A DNA stretch of 64,000 nucleotides from Candidatus Chryseopegocella kryptomonas. GTDB lineage: Bacteria > Bacteroidota > Ignavibacteria > Kryptoniales > Kryptoniaceae. Of the stretch, positions 1-7,392 are shown piece by piece (the first letter of the stretch is position 1; the number at the start of each line of letters is the position of its first letter). Where the stretch lies: assembly GCF_001536065.1 (NCBI RefSeq), contig NZ_CZVW01000008.1, forward strand, positions 38,671 through 102,670. Reading direction: 5' to 3'. The position numbers were made by a program, and so were the translations under genes. The notes under the pieces were generated by a model, which was not told where the DNA came from, searched no databases, and worked only from the letters and a program-made list of their open reading frames with translations.

Positions 1-252
1 TTAAACTATAGAGAGAGGATGCCCGAAGGGCAGGGGTGAGTTAACCCAACTCACCCCCTACCCCTCTCTATTTCATAGAGAGGGGTGCCTGAAAGGCGGG
101 GTGAGTTAAACTATAGAGAGGGGATGCCCGAAAGGCAAGGGTGAGTTAACCTGACTCACCCCTACCCCTCTCTATTTCATAGAGAGGGCTGCCTGAAAGG
201 CGGGGTGAGTTAAACCATAGAGAGGGGATGTCCGAAAGGACAGGGGTGAGTT
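1..252. repeat. Tandem ~105 bp hairpin-rich intergenic repeat, about 2.4 copies
   Basis: Three copies of a unit beginning TTAAACTATAGAGAG (third copy TTAAACCATAGAGAG) start at 1, 106 and 210, so the period is 105 then 104 bp. The third copy stops near 252. Each full unit holds several inverted repeats. GGGGTGAGTT faces AACTCACCCC, CCCTCTCTAT faces ATAGAGAGGG across a 3-nt loop, and there are short GCC-GAAA-GGC stems. The arms sometimes differ by compensating changes (GCCC/GGGC versus GTCC/GGAC), which suggests that folding is kept. No open frame of interest crosses it. It looks like a REP/BIME-like intergenic element; the left side may continue beyond the window. Confidence 0.85.
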
Positions 253-288
253 GAAAATTTTAAATTCATTTCTTAACTTAATTCAAGA

Positions 289-362
289 GCGCCTGTAGCT
301 CAACTGGATAGAGCGTGGGCCTCCGGAGCCCAAGGTTGCGGGTTCAAGTCCCGCCAGGCGCG
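289..362 (+). tRNA. tRNA-Arg (anticodon CCG)
   Basis: A 74-nt cloverleaf. Acceptor GCGCCTG (289-295) pairs with CAGGCGC (355-361). The D stem is GCTC/GAGC, the anticodon stem TGGGC/GCCCA encloses loop CTCCGGA, and the T stem GCGGG/CCCGC encloses TTCAAGT. Loop positions 3-5 read CCG, which decodes CGG (Arg). The 3' CCA is not encoded: the discriminator G at 362 is followed by CTTT. The gene sits between the hairpin repeat array and a convergent protein gene whose stop is only 17 nt away. Confidence 0.96.
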
Positions 363-379
363 CTTTGAAAATCTCCTAA

Positions 380-1111
380 CTACCATTCAAAACTTTGGAT
401 GACTATAACCCCTCTTTCCTTAGCAAGATTGAGAATTTTCTTAACTGCAAAGTGCGTGACAAGAACACGAATTATCTCTTTATCTGGATATTCCTGCTTT
501 ACTATCCTAACTTTTTCTTCAAGCTCATCAAAAACTTCTATATCGTCAATCTTTGTTTTCACCTCACCAACAACAATAACTTCAACTCCGTCTTTCCTGC
601 CAAATCCTAAAATGTTTATCTCCTTCCCTCCTATCTCCGTCCTTATAAACCTTTCCGTGAGCTCTATTCCGTATCTCTCCCTCAATAACCCAGGCAACAT
701 TCTGTAAGTTTCGTTCTCAAATGCGTAACCGAAGCTATTTGACAATCCTCCAACATGAATTTGAAGCTCCCTTACAGCAACAGTCAATTTTCTTATCTCC
801 TCTTCTGTCTTCTTTTGTGCTTCCGCAAGTTCATCCACTCTTTGAGCAAGCTGGTTTAATCTTTCCTCCGTCTTCCTCTGCGCTTCCGCAAGCTGGTTTA
901 ATCTCTCCTCTGTCCTCTTCTGCGCTTCCGCAAGCTCGTTTAATCTCTCCTCTGTCCTCTTCTGCGCCTCTGCAAGCTCCTTTACTATCTCCTTTAACTC
1001 ATTGAAATCCTCCCTCGTAACATAATACAACCTCACCCTCTCATCAATCAACTTTATTATCTCCTCTCTCATCTTATCTGTGAGCTTGAAACCGTTTCCT
1101 GCCTTTGGCAT
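380..1111 (-). CDS. Coiled-coil protein with C-terminal PD-(D/E)XK nuclease-like domain
   Basis: A protein of 243 aa. The N-terminal half is a long coiled coil built on a 14-residue repeat (LAEAQKRTEERLNE type, three near-identical copies then decayed ones). The C-terminal ~110 residues resemble the PD-(D/E)XK-type domains found behind such coiled coils in thermophiles (DUF3782-like). A KEINILG strand precedes VVGEVKTK, giving the E-x-K signature. The usual catalytic Asp seems replaced by Asn in EIN, so nuclease activity is doubtful. I chose ATG at 1111 because AAAGGTGG lies just upstream; the in-frame GTG at 1120 overlaps that ribosome site. It is monocistronic, and the substrate is unknown. 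The family placement comes from motifs only. Confidence 0.7.
   Translation of the reverse strand: MPKAGNGFKLTDKMREEIIKLIDERVRLYYVTREDFNELKEIVKELAEAQKRTEERLNELAEAQKRTEERLNQLAEAQRKTEERLNQLAQRVDELAEAQKKTEEEIRKLTVAVRELQIHVGGLSNSFGYAFENETYRMLPGLLRERYGIELTERFIRTEIGGKEINILGFGRKDGVEVIVVGEVKTKIDDIEVFDELEEKVRIVKQEYPDKEIIRVLVTHFAVKKILNLAKERGVIVIQSFEW
854..979 (-). repeat. Coding tandem repeat, 3 x 42 bp
   Basis: Three consecutive 42-bp units encode the 14-residue heptad pair ELAEAQKRTEERLN/Q of the coiled-coil protein; a fourth diverged unit lies near 797-830. Nucleotide identity between units is high, so unit-number variation by slippage or recombination is plausible. It is a protein repeat, not a CRISPR array: there are no unique spacers and the frame stays open. 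Confidence 0.85.
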
Positions 1112-1255
1112 AAAAACCACCTTTGTTTATTCTTTTAGATGGAATTAAATTAAAAAATCAACAGCAAAATTCAAATTTACTTGAAAAAATTTATCAAAAT
1201 TAAAGAAAATCGGGCTTTGTTGAAGAAAAAACATTTTTGAAAATTTTTAAGAATG

Positions 1256-1263
1256 TAACTTTG
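1256..1263 (+). promoter_or_regulatory. Possible Bacteroidota-type -7 element upstream of pdxJ
   Basis: TAACTTTG matches the TAnnTTTG -7 consensus of Bacteroidota primary-sigma promoters. A TTTG at 1236-1239 is the nearest upstream match, but the 16-bp spacer is shorter than the usual ~19. The rest of the 1112-1339 gap is AT-rich with no other recognisable structure. Confidence 0.25.
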
Positions 1264-1339
1264 AATTTGATAACCTTTTTTATTAAAATTTATTCAGTCA
1301 ATTTTAAAATTTCAACAAAAATAAAATGTTGATTTATTT

Positions 1340-2056
1340 ATGAAACTCTCCGTTAATGTTGACCATGTTGCAACACTTCGCGAAGCAAGGGGTGGACTTG
1401 AACCTGACCCTGTAACAGCAGCTCACATAGCAGAACTTGCAGGAGCCGACGGCATCGTCTGTCACCTGCGCGAAGATAGAAGACATATAAACGATCGCGA
1501 CCTGCGACTTTTGAGGGAAACCATTAAGACAAAACTTGACCTTGAAATGGCAGCAACTGAGGAAATGATTAAAATTGCAATTGAAACCTTACCCGATCTT
1601 GTGACGCTTGTTCCTGAAAGACGGCTTGAAAGAACAACCGAACGCGGTCTAAATGTCGTTGACCAAATCCCATATCTTTCAGATGTCGTTCTTGAAATGC
1701 ATAAACACGATATAAAGGTAAGTTTATTTGTTGACCCTGACCCAAAACAAGTTGAAGCAGCAGCAAAGACAGGTGCGGATTTTATTGAAATTCACACCGG
1801 AGAATATGCAAACGCAAGAAATGAAAAGGCACAGTATGAAGAACTTCAAAAGATAAAAGAAATTGCAAAACTTGCACGCCGACTTGGTCTTGGTGTAAAT
1901 GCAGGACACGGATTAAACTATCTAAATGTTATACCGATTACAAAAATTGAAGAGATTGAAGAGTTAAGTATTGGACACGCTATCGTAGCAAGAGCAATTT
2001 TCGTCGGCTTTGAAAGAGCGGTGAGAGAAATGGTAAGAATTGTCAAAGGAATTTAA
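1340..2056 (+). CDS. pdxJ: Pyridoxine 5'-phosphate synthase
   Basis: A protein of 238 aa, the normal length for PdxJ, which condenses 1-deoxy-D-xylulose 5-phosphate with 3-amino-2-oxopropyl phosphate in the cytoplasm to make pyridoxine 5'-phosphate (DXP-dependent vitamin B6 pathway). The N-terminus [19 protein letters not shown] is the family signature. Further motifs are [11 protein letters not shown] and, near the end, NAGHGLNY and [13 protein letters not shown], the phosphate-binding end of the TIM barrel. The ATG has no Shine-Dalgarno sequence (TTGATTTATTTATG), as is common in this superphylum. The next gene, a PLP-dependent enzyme, uses the cofactor this pathway makes, but the 74-nt gap does not prove an operon. 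Confidence 0.96.
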   Translation: MKLSVNVDHVATLREARGGLEPDPVTAAHIAELAGADGIVCHLREDRRHINDRDLRLLRETIKTKLDLEMAATEEMIKIAIETLPDLVTLVPERRLERTTERGLNVVDQIPYLSDVVLEMHKHDIKVSLFVDPDPKQVEAAAKTGADFIEIHTGEYANARNEKAQYEELQKIKEIAKLARRLGLGVNAGHGLNYLNVIPITKIEEIEELSIGHAIVARAIFVGFERAVREMVRIVKGI

Positions 2057-2130
2057 ATCATCCATTTCTCAATCTCCCAATCGTTGCGTAAGACAAGTGA
2101 AGAAGTTTAAAATCAAAAATATCCATCACA

Positions 2131-3312
2131 ATGCTTGAAAGAAAAAAATTTGGCATCTCTACAATTTCTATTCACGGTGAAATTAAAGACAAATCATATC
2201 GCTCGGTCGTTTATCCAATTTATCAAACCTCAACTTTTGCAGTTGAAAAATCCGACGACTATCAAAGGTTTATTGATGAAACTGAGGACTTTTACATTTA
2301 TTCAAGGTATGGGAATCCAACGGTTCGTGAAGTTGAAAGAAAACTTGCGCTTCTTGAGAACACAGATGATGCAATTTTATTTTCATCGGGAATGTCTGCG
2401 ATCACAACCACAATTTTAAGTTTTGTCAAAGCAGGTGATGAAATTTTATCTCTGAGGTCAATTTACGGCGTAACATACAGATTTTTCCGAGACCACTTGG
2501 CAAATTTTGGGATAAAGGTTAATTTCGTTGAAATAGATGAAGTTGATGATTTAGAAAATTTCTTAACAGAAAAAACAAAACTCATTTATTTTGAAACGCC
2601 TGTCAATCCGACGACAAGAATTGTTGATATTCAAAAAATTATAAACATAGCAAGAAAAAATAATCTTTTAACCATCATTGACAATACATTTGCAACCCCG
2701 GTAAATCAAAATCCATTTGATTTAGGCGTTGATATAATTTTACACAGTGCGACAAAATATCTCTCCGGACATAGCGACTTAATCCTCGGATGTGTTATGT
2801 CAAGCGAAGAGAAAATTAAAAAAATTAGAAGTGTTAAGAATGTAATGGGTGGAAATCCAGACCCACATCAGGCATTTCTACTCAGCAGAAGTTTGAAGAC
2901 GCTTGAAATTAGAGTTAAAAAACAAAATGAAAACGCCCAAAAACTTGCGGAGTTTCTTGCGGAGCATAAAAAGGTTAAAAAAGTTTTTTATCCCGGGCTT
3001 AATTCACATCCAGAACACGAGATCGCAAAACTTCAAATGAAAGGATTTGGTGGTATGCTTGCGTTTGAAATTGATGGAGGCCTTGAAAGAGCGAAAAAAT
3101 TTTGCGATTCTCTCAAAATTGCTTTAAATGCGACAAGTTTAGGAAGTGTTGAGACGCTTGTAAGTATTCCTGTTTTGACTTCGCATATAAGAATGAGTCA
3201 AGATGAACTTGAAAAAGCAGGGATAAGCGAATCAATGGTGAGGGTTTCGGTTGGGATTGAAAACATAGAAGATTTGATCTGGGATTTTGAGCAAGCGTTG
3301 GACAAAATTTAA
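2131..3312 (+). CDS. Cys/Met-metabolism PLP-dependent enzyme (cystathionine gamma-synthase / methionine gamma-lyase family)
   Basis: A protein of 393 aa, typical for the trans-sulfuration PLP enzymes (fold type I). Visible signatures are YSRYGNPT (57-64, active-site Tyr and Arg), FSSGMSA (84-90, cofactor phosphate loop), Asp184 in IDNTFATP and the Schiff-base Lys209 in HSATKYLSGHSD. The SxGxxETL segment near the C-terminus is also present. Family members include cystathionine gamma-synthase, cystathionine beta- or gamma-lyase, O-acetylhomoserine sulfhydrylase and methionine gamma-lyase. Sequence alone does not separate them, so I give no symbol. The gene ends at a strong intrinsic terminator. 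Confidence 0.9.
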   Translation: MLERKKFGISTISIHGEIKDKSYRSVVYPIYQTSTFAVEKSDDYQRFIDETEDFYIYSRYGNPTVREVERKLALLENTDDAILFSSGMSAITTTILSFVKAGDEILSLRSIYGVTYRFFRDHLANFGIKVNFVEIDEVDDLENFLTEKTKLIYFETPVNPTTRIVDIQKIINIARKNNLLTIIDNTFATPVNQNPFDLGVDIILHSATKYLSGHSDLILGCVMSSEEKIKKIRSVKNVMGGNPDPHQAFLLSRSLKTLEIRVKKQNENAQKLAEFLAEHKKVKKVFYPGLNSHPEHEIAKLQMKGFGGMLAFEIDGGLERAKKFCDSLKIALNATSLGSVETLVSIPVLTSHIRMSQDELEKAGISESMVRVSVGIENIEDLIWDFEQALDKI

Positions 3313-3317
3313 AGTAA

Positions 3318-3347
3318 CCTCCCCCAGTTAAGGGGGAGGATTTTTTT
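3318..3347 (+). terminator. Rho-independent terminator after the PLP enzyme gene
   Basis: An 8-bp GC stem, CCTCCCCC (3318-3325) with GGGGGAGG (3332-3339), encloses a 6-nt loop and is followed by A and seven T. It reads as a terminator on the + strand. Its T tract touches the stop codon of the convergent peroxiredoxin gene. Confidence 0.9.
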
Positions 3348-3801
3348 ATTTCAATTCTTCAAGAACTTTTGCAATTTTGTTAACATCTGGGACATTTGGA
3401 ATGCCGTGCTCTTCAACATAACGAACAATTCCATCCTTATCAATCACGACCGTCACACGGTTATGAATTCCCTTATCTTCAAGATACACGCCATATTTTT
3501 TCCCAACTTCTCCCTTTGGATGGAAGTCCGCAAGGAGTGGGTATTTTATCCCCATCTTTTCAGCAAATGCTTTGTGTGTCCAGGTGCTATCAACGCTAAT
3601 TCCAAAAATTTGTGCGTTTAATCCTTCAAAAATTTTCAACGCATCAACAAAGCATGCGTGTTCATTTGTGCACACTGGACTAAAGTCAAGCGGATAAAAA
3701 ACAAGCACGACATTTTTGCCTTTATAATCGCTCAATTTATATTCTTTATCGTCATGTCCCTTAAGGACAAAATCCGGCGCTTGTTCGCCAACTTTTATCA
3801 T
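3346..3801 (-). CDS. Peroxiredoxin (AhpC/TSA, BCP/AhpE-like)
   Basis: A protein of 151 aa when started at [11 protein letters not shown]. That ATG at 3801 is preceded by AAGGAG; the upstream extension of the open frame to 3909 has no such signal and is out of character. The thioredoxin-fold peroxiredoxin motif [14 protein letters not shown] carries the peroxidatic Cys. A second Cys follows as C-x5-C, near the resolving position of atypical two-Cys BCP proteins (normally C-x4-C), so resolution could be intramolecular or could use a thiol partner. The likely role is reduction of H2O2 and organic peroxides in the cytoplasm. It lies 61 nt after an unknown gene on the same strand. Confidence 0.93.
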   Translation of the reverse strand: MIKVGEQAPDFVLKGHDDKEYKLSDYKGKNVVLVFYPLDFSPVCTNEHACFVDALKIFEGLNAQIFGISVDSTWTHKAFAEKMGIKYPLLADFHPKGEVGKKYGVYLEDKGIHNRVTVVIDKDGIVRYVEEHGIPNVPDVNKIAKVLEELK

Positions 3802-3862
3802 AACTTTTCTCCTTTTTGTTTTTAAAATTTTTCGGTTAAATATAAAAAGCAAAAGCAAAATT

Positions 3863-4222
3863 TCAAAACTTAACAATTGAGACCTTATTCCCTGATTTGA
3901 CAAATCCACCTTTTAAAATTCTTCTTACTTCAAGCTCAAATTGAGAAATTTTTTCAACCTCAACAATCAAATCCCCGATTTGTATGATAAATTTTTGCGG
4001 TAGCTCAATGTCTTCTTTGCTTGATACAACGATCGCAAACTTTTCATTTGTGTTAAGTTCTTCGCTATCGTTTAGAAGAATTTTTACTTTTTCTGCTTGA
4101 TGTGAATTAACAAAAGTTTTATCCATTTCTTTTCTTAACACTGCTTTGTTTCGGACAACGCTCTGACCACTTCCAAGCGTGATGAGGATATATTTAACAG
4201 TTCCAATTAGCATTTCAATCAT
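3863..4222 (-). CDS. Hypothetical protein
   Basis: A protein of 119 aa that I do not recognise. It begins with a hydrophobic stretch ([14 protein letters not shown]) followed by a basic and acidic mixed region and beta-rich alternation ([29 protein letters not shown]). It could be a small cytoplasmic or peripheral beta-domain protein. No Shine-Dalgarno precedes ATG 4222 or the in-frame ATG at 4213. It is the only plausible gene in this stretch and shares a strand with the downstream peroxiredoxin. Confidence 0.45.
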   Translation of the reverse strand: MIEMLIGTVKYILITLGSGQSVVRNKAVLRKEMDKTFVNSHQAEKVKILLNDSEELNTNEKFAIVVSSKEDIELPQKFIIQIGDLIVEVEKISQFELEVRRILKGGFVKSGNKVSIVKF

Positions 4223-4272
4223 CTATAATTTTTTCAAAGGAAAATTTAAGCAGTGGTTGAGAGTTTTAAAAA

Positions 4273-4336
4273 TTAACCCACCTCACTTAATCTCTGCATT
4301 CGTTCCATAGAGAGAAAAACGAGAAAGAAGGCAAGT
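4273..4336 (+). repeat. Possible decayed copy of the 105-bp repeat
   Basis: TTAACCCA (4273) and CATAGAGAG (4306) lie 33 nt apart, the same spacing as in the intact unit at 41 and 74. A degenerate GAAAGAAGGCAAG tail follows where the intact unit has GAAAGGCGGGGTGAG. Stem-forming sequence between the anchors is mostly lost. It sits just upstream of the putative promoter of the respiratory operon. Confidence 0.4.
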
Positions 4337-4341
4337 AAAAC

Positions 4342-4370
4342 TTGACTTTTAAATTAGAAAGTTTTAAATT
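4342..4370 (+). promoter_or_regulatory. Putative promoter of the heme-copper reductase operon
   Basis: TTGACT (4342-4347), a 17-bp spacer and TAAATT (4365-4370) give a fair sigma-70-like match. It overlaps an 11-bp direct repeat, TTTTAAATTAG, at 4347-4357 and 4362-4372 (15-bp period), which could be a regulator site. The leader to the first ATG would be ~135 nt. No FNR-like palindrome is evident in the 291-nt gap. Confidence 0.35.
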
Positions 4371-4513
4371 AGGATAGATTTTATCTTAATTATTGTGACC
4401 TTGGCAAAAAATAAAAGGTAAAGTCCTTCCAACTGCACCTTTCAAAAATTCGCCCTCTTGTAAGGTTTAATTTGAAAAAACGCATTTACTAAAAATTAAA
4501 ACGGAGGTCAATT

Positions 4514-5122
4514 ATGGCTCCGATAAATGCTGTTGCGGTTGCAATTTTTATATTTTTTGCCCTTCTTATCTTTGGGGTTTACGCCTTTTTTATCAGCTCA
4601 ACAAGAAAGCCGGCGGTTGGAGAGGATTATTATAAATCTGTTGCGAAGTTGCGTGCCCCGTTTTTTGTAATTTTATTGCTTCTTTTAATTGCAGGCTTAG
4701 TATTAACTCTTCCCAAAATTCCCTACCCTTCAAAAGGTAAATTTCCAGATGCGGTTGTTTATGTGGCAGGTAAACAATTTAACTTTGCTCTTGACACACA
4801 ACCGATAGAAAGCGAAGAAAGATGGAAAGAAAGAGCCGAAGCTGAACCGGTGCAGGTTCCCGCTGGAAAATGGATTGAGTTTAGAGTCACAAGTTTGGAT
4901 GTAAATCACGGTTTCAGCTTGTATGATGAAAATGGGAAATTGCTCGGGCAAACTCAAGCTATGCCCGGTTATGTAAATCGTCTTTTCATAAAATTTGATA
5001 AGCCAGGATTTTATACCGCATATTGTATGGAATTGTGCGGAAATTCACACCACGCAATGAAAGGTGTGATTGAAGTCGTTGAAGAAGGGACATTTGGAGC
5101 AAAAATTTTAAACCAACAATAA
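4514..5122 (+). CDS. CuA-containing subunit II of a B-family (ba3-like) heme-copper reductase
   Basis: A protein of 202 aa. Two N-terminal membrane helices (about 4-27 and 49-66) precede a periplasmic cupredoxin domain. The binuclear CuA ligands are complete: His132 in VNHGF, then Cys171, Glu173, Cys175, His179 and Met182 in the CMELCGNSHHAM block. This subunit accepts electrons from a cytochrome c or similar donor and passes them to subunit I. A strong GGAGGT lies just before ATG 4514. It is the first gene of a five-gene + strand operon; subunit I follows after 15 nt. In annotation pipelines it would be called cytochrome c oxidase subunit II, but the partner's active site argues for NO reduction. 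Confidence 0.93.
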   Translation: MAPINAVAVAIFIFFALLIFGVYAFFISSTRKPAVGEDYYKSVAKLRAPFFVILLLLLIAGLVLTLPKIPYPSKGKFPDAVVYVAGKQFNFALDTQPIESEERWKERAEAEPVQVPAGKWIEFRVTSLDVNHGFSLYDENGKLLGQTQAMPGYVNRLFIKFDKPGFYTAYCMELCGNSHHAMKGVIEVVEEGTFGAKILNQQ

Positions 5123-5137
5123 AAATGGAGGTTTAAA

Positions 5138-6598
5138 ATGGCGGAAATAGCAATAAAAGCGGAAGCGGTTGAGATAGAAGCAAAAGTCAAAAAATTAACT
5201 CTGGTGTGGACTGGTTTAACTTTTATTCTGTTCCCAATTCTTGGGCTTCTTGGTTTTCTTATGCGACTTGTTCAAGGAAATGTCTTTCCAATGTTTCCAC
5301 CCGAATGGTTTTATTCAATTTTAACACTTCACGGGGTTGGAATGGTTGGTTTATGGTTTGTTGAAGGTATGATTGCAGTTATATATCTTCTTTCAAAATA
5401 TGTTAAGCCAAGCGCTGGCGTTTCGTGGTTTTCCTTTACTTTCACACTTATTGGGGTTGCGTTGATTATAATTTCAACAATTGCTGGCAAGTTCGGTGCT
5501 GGTTGGTATTTTCTTTATCCATTGCCTTATAAATCAGCGGAAATATGGCCAAATTGGGCGACAGATTTATATTTAATCGGTTTAGGAGTTCTCGGAATAG
5601 CGTGGACTGTTTGGGTCATTGATGTGTTAAGAGCAATTGCAAAAAAATATACCTTAAATCAAGCCCTTGCATGGCATTATCTTGCTGGAAAAACTGAGCC
5701 GGAACTTCCTCCGATTATTTTGATTGTAACCGTTACATGCATTGGTGCTATAACAGGTTTTCTTGCAGCTGTTGCTTTATTGCTATTGTTTCTCTTTGAT
5801 CGTGTTTCTGGGACGCCTGCGGACCCGCTTCTTATGAAAAATCTCGTCTTCTATTTCGGTCATGTACTCGTTAATATAACAATGTATCTTGGCGTTGCGA
5901 TTTTGTATGAGACACTTCCTCAATACACTCAAAAACCTTGGAAAACGAATAAACTTGTCGCATTCGCTTGGAATACTGTTTTATTCCTTGTGCTTTTTGC
6001 TTACTTCCACCATCTTTATATGGATTTTGTTCAGCCAAAAGCTTTTCAGATAATCGGTCAATTTGCTTCATACTTTATTTCTGTCCCAGCTGCCGTTGTC
6101 ACAATCTTCAGCGCTCTTGCAATGATTTACAAAACAAAAGTTAATTGGACGCTCGGTTCATCGCTTATATTCCTTGGGACAATGGGATGGGCTGTTGGAG
6201 GCGTCGCAGCTGTGATTGATTCATCAATCGCAGTTAATTTCAGATTTCACAATACTTTGTGGGTTCCAGCTCATTTTCATACTTATTTCTTGATGGGAGT
6301 TGTTTTGATGATACTTGGTTTCATTTACCATTTTTCACAACTGCATTCAAACATTCCCGATAATTCAAAACTTGCAAAATTTACAGTCTGGTTAATTTTA
6401 ATCGGTGGATATGGATTTTTAAGCATGTTTTACACGGGCGGTGCTTTATTCGTTCCAAGAAGATACGCTCTTTATCCACCTGCGCTTTCTTCGGGAACAA
6501 CACTTGCGCAAATTAGCATCGTCTTTGTCAGCATCTTAACAATTGGATTTTTACTCTACCTAATTCAAACAATAAGAAGATGGGCAAGGTCATTTTAA
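5138..6598 (+). CDS. Heme-copper subunit I, putative nitric oxide reductase (Tyr replaced by Asn)
   Basis: A protein of 486 aa, polytopic (about 12-13 helices), closest in layout to B-family/ba3 subunit I. The six metal-ligand histidines are visible: His65 (LHGVGMV), His242 (FGHVLVN), His291-His292 (YFHHLYMDF), and His379 and His381 (PAHFHTYF). In oxygen reductases of this family the residue four after the first CuB His is the cross-linked Tyr (H-P-x-V-Y). Here that residue is Asn246 and the Pro is Val. Tyr257 matches the family's K-channel Tyr248. Loss of the active-site Tyr is a mark of NO-reducing members, including the proposed sNOR-type families, so I call it a putative NOR. ATG 5138 has GGAGG upstream. 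The gene overlaps the SCO-like gene by 19 nt. Confidence 0.85.
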   Translation: MAEIAIKAEAVEIEAKVKKLTLVWTGLTFILFPILGLLGFLMRLVQGNVFPMFPPEWFYSILTLHGVGMVGLWFVEGMIAVIYLLSKYVKPSAGVSWFSFTFTLIGVALIIISTIAGKFGAGWYFLYPLPYKSAEIWPNWATDLYLIGLGVLGIAWTVWVIDVLRAIAKKYTLNQALAWHYLAGKTEPELPPIILIVTVTCIGAITGFLAAVALLLLFLFDRVSGTPADPLLMKNLVFYFGHVLVNITMYLGVAILYETLPQYTQKPWKTNKLVAFAWNTVLFLVLFAYFHHLYMDFVQPKAFQIIGQFASYFISVPAAVVTIFSALAMIYKTKVNWTLGSSLIFLGTMGWAVGGVAAVIDSSIAVNFRFHNTLWVPAHFHTYFLMGVVLMILGFIYHFSQLHSNIPDNSKLAKFTVWLILIGGYGFLSMFYTGGALFVPRRYALYPPALSSGTTLAQISIVFVSILTIGFLLYLIQTIRRWARSF

Positions 6599-7392
6599 CA
6601 ATCATAGCGCTGGGGCATATCGCCCTGGCGCAAAATTTTATCTCACAAAAAAGCGATACATTATTCCCAGTTGAATCAAAATACATCTACAAAAGCATAG
6701 ACGATGTTAAAATCATAACTTCGGATAATAATCTCACATCGCTTTCAAATCTTTGGAATAAAAAGCCATTTCTTCTTACACTTATCTTTTCAAGATGTGC
6801 GGGGATTTGCTCGCCTCTTATCTCATCTTTGAAGTTTTCAATTGAAAAAATTACGGGAAATGAGAGAGAAAAAAATTTTTATATCGTCGTTTTAAGTTTT
6901 GATACAGCAGATACGCCAGAGGATATGGACGCCTTTAAAAAGGACCTTAATTTGTCTGAAAGGAACGACTGGATTTTCGGAATTTTTGCAGATAAAGAGA
7001 AGATAAAAAAATTTACAGATGAACTCGGGTTCTGGTTTAACTGGGTTGACTCAATCGGACAATATGATCATCCAGGGATTGTCGTTGGGATAAGAGATGG
7101 TAAAATCGTGCGAATTCTTGTAGGCGGGGAGATAACCGTTGTCAAACTTCGTGAAGTAATTGACGAGATAAAAGGTAACTTTGTCCCGTTTTATGAAATT
7201 CAAAAAAATGTCGCATTTAGATGTTTGAATTACGACCCGGAAACAGGCAAAATAAAAATTGGCATCGGAACATTGATAATGTTTATCCCAGCGTTTTTCA
7301 CATTTTTCATCACATTCACAATTTTTATTTTTTCAGGCAAAATCCATAAACAAAACCAAAAATCAAAAACAAAACAGGTGATACAAAAATGA
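6580..7392 (+). CDS. SCO1/SenC-like copper chaperone or thiol reductase with C-terminal membrane anchor
   Basis: A protein of 270 aa. A short signal sequence (1-18, ending ALAQ) is followed by a thioredoxin-fold SCO domain with Cys73-x3-Cys77 (CAGIC) and His164 (YDHPG). These are the three copper/thiol ligands used to build the CuA centre. Residues ~226-253 form a C-terminal membrane helix with a basic tail, giving a periplasmic domain tethered at its C-terminus. The gene overlaps subunit I by 19 nt and the next gene by 4 nt (ATGA), so translation is coupled. The context fits metallation of the CuA subunit made by the first gene. Confidence 0.9.
   Translation: MGKVILTIIALGHIALAQNFISQKSDTLFPVESKYIYKSIDDVKIITSDNNLTSLSNLWNKKPFLLTLIFSRCAGICSPLISSLKFSIEKITGNEREKNFYIVVLSFDTADTPEDMDAFKKDLNLSERNDWIFGIFADKEKIKKFTDELGFWFNWVDSIGQYDHPGIVVGIRDGKIVRILVGGEITVVKLREVIDEIKGNFVPFYEIQKNVAFRCLNYDPETGKIKIGIGTLIMFIPAFFTFFITFTIFIFSGKIHKQNQKSKTKQVIQK

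Noticed and set aside
854..979. Regular 42-bp repeats as a CRISPR array
   Set aside because: The units are contiguous with no spacers and encode an in-frame coiled coil.
721..1005. Open frame on the + strand rich in Ser/Leu/Pro
   Set aside because: It is the antisense of the coiled-coil repeat and its low complexity comes from the 42-bp repeats.
3802..3909. N-terminal extension of the peroxiredoxin
   Set aside because: It is out of family, overlaps the upstream gene, and a good ribosome site precedes ATG 3801.
4223..4513. FNR- or NnrR-type palindrome upstream of the reductase operon
   Set aside because: I looked for TTGAT-N4-ATCAA-like sites and found none; only the direct repeat and a sigma-70-like match remain.
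5138..6598. Calling the gene cytochrome c oxidase subunit I (coxA)
   Set aside because: The histidines fit, but the active-site Tyr is Asn246 and its helix motif HPxVY is HVLVN. The oxidase name would hide the key point.
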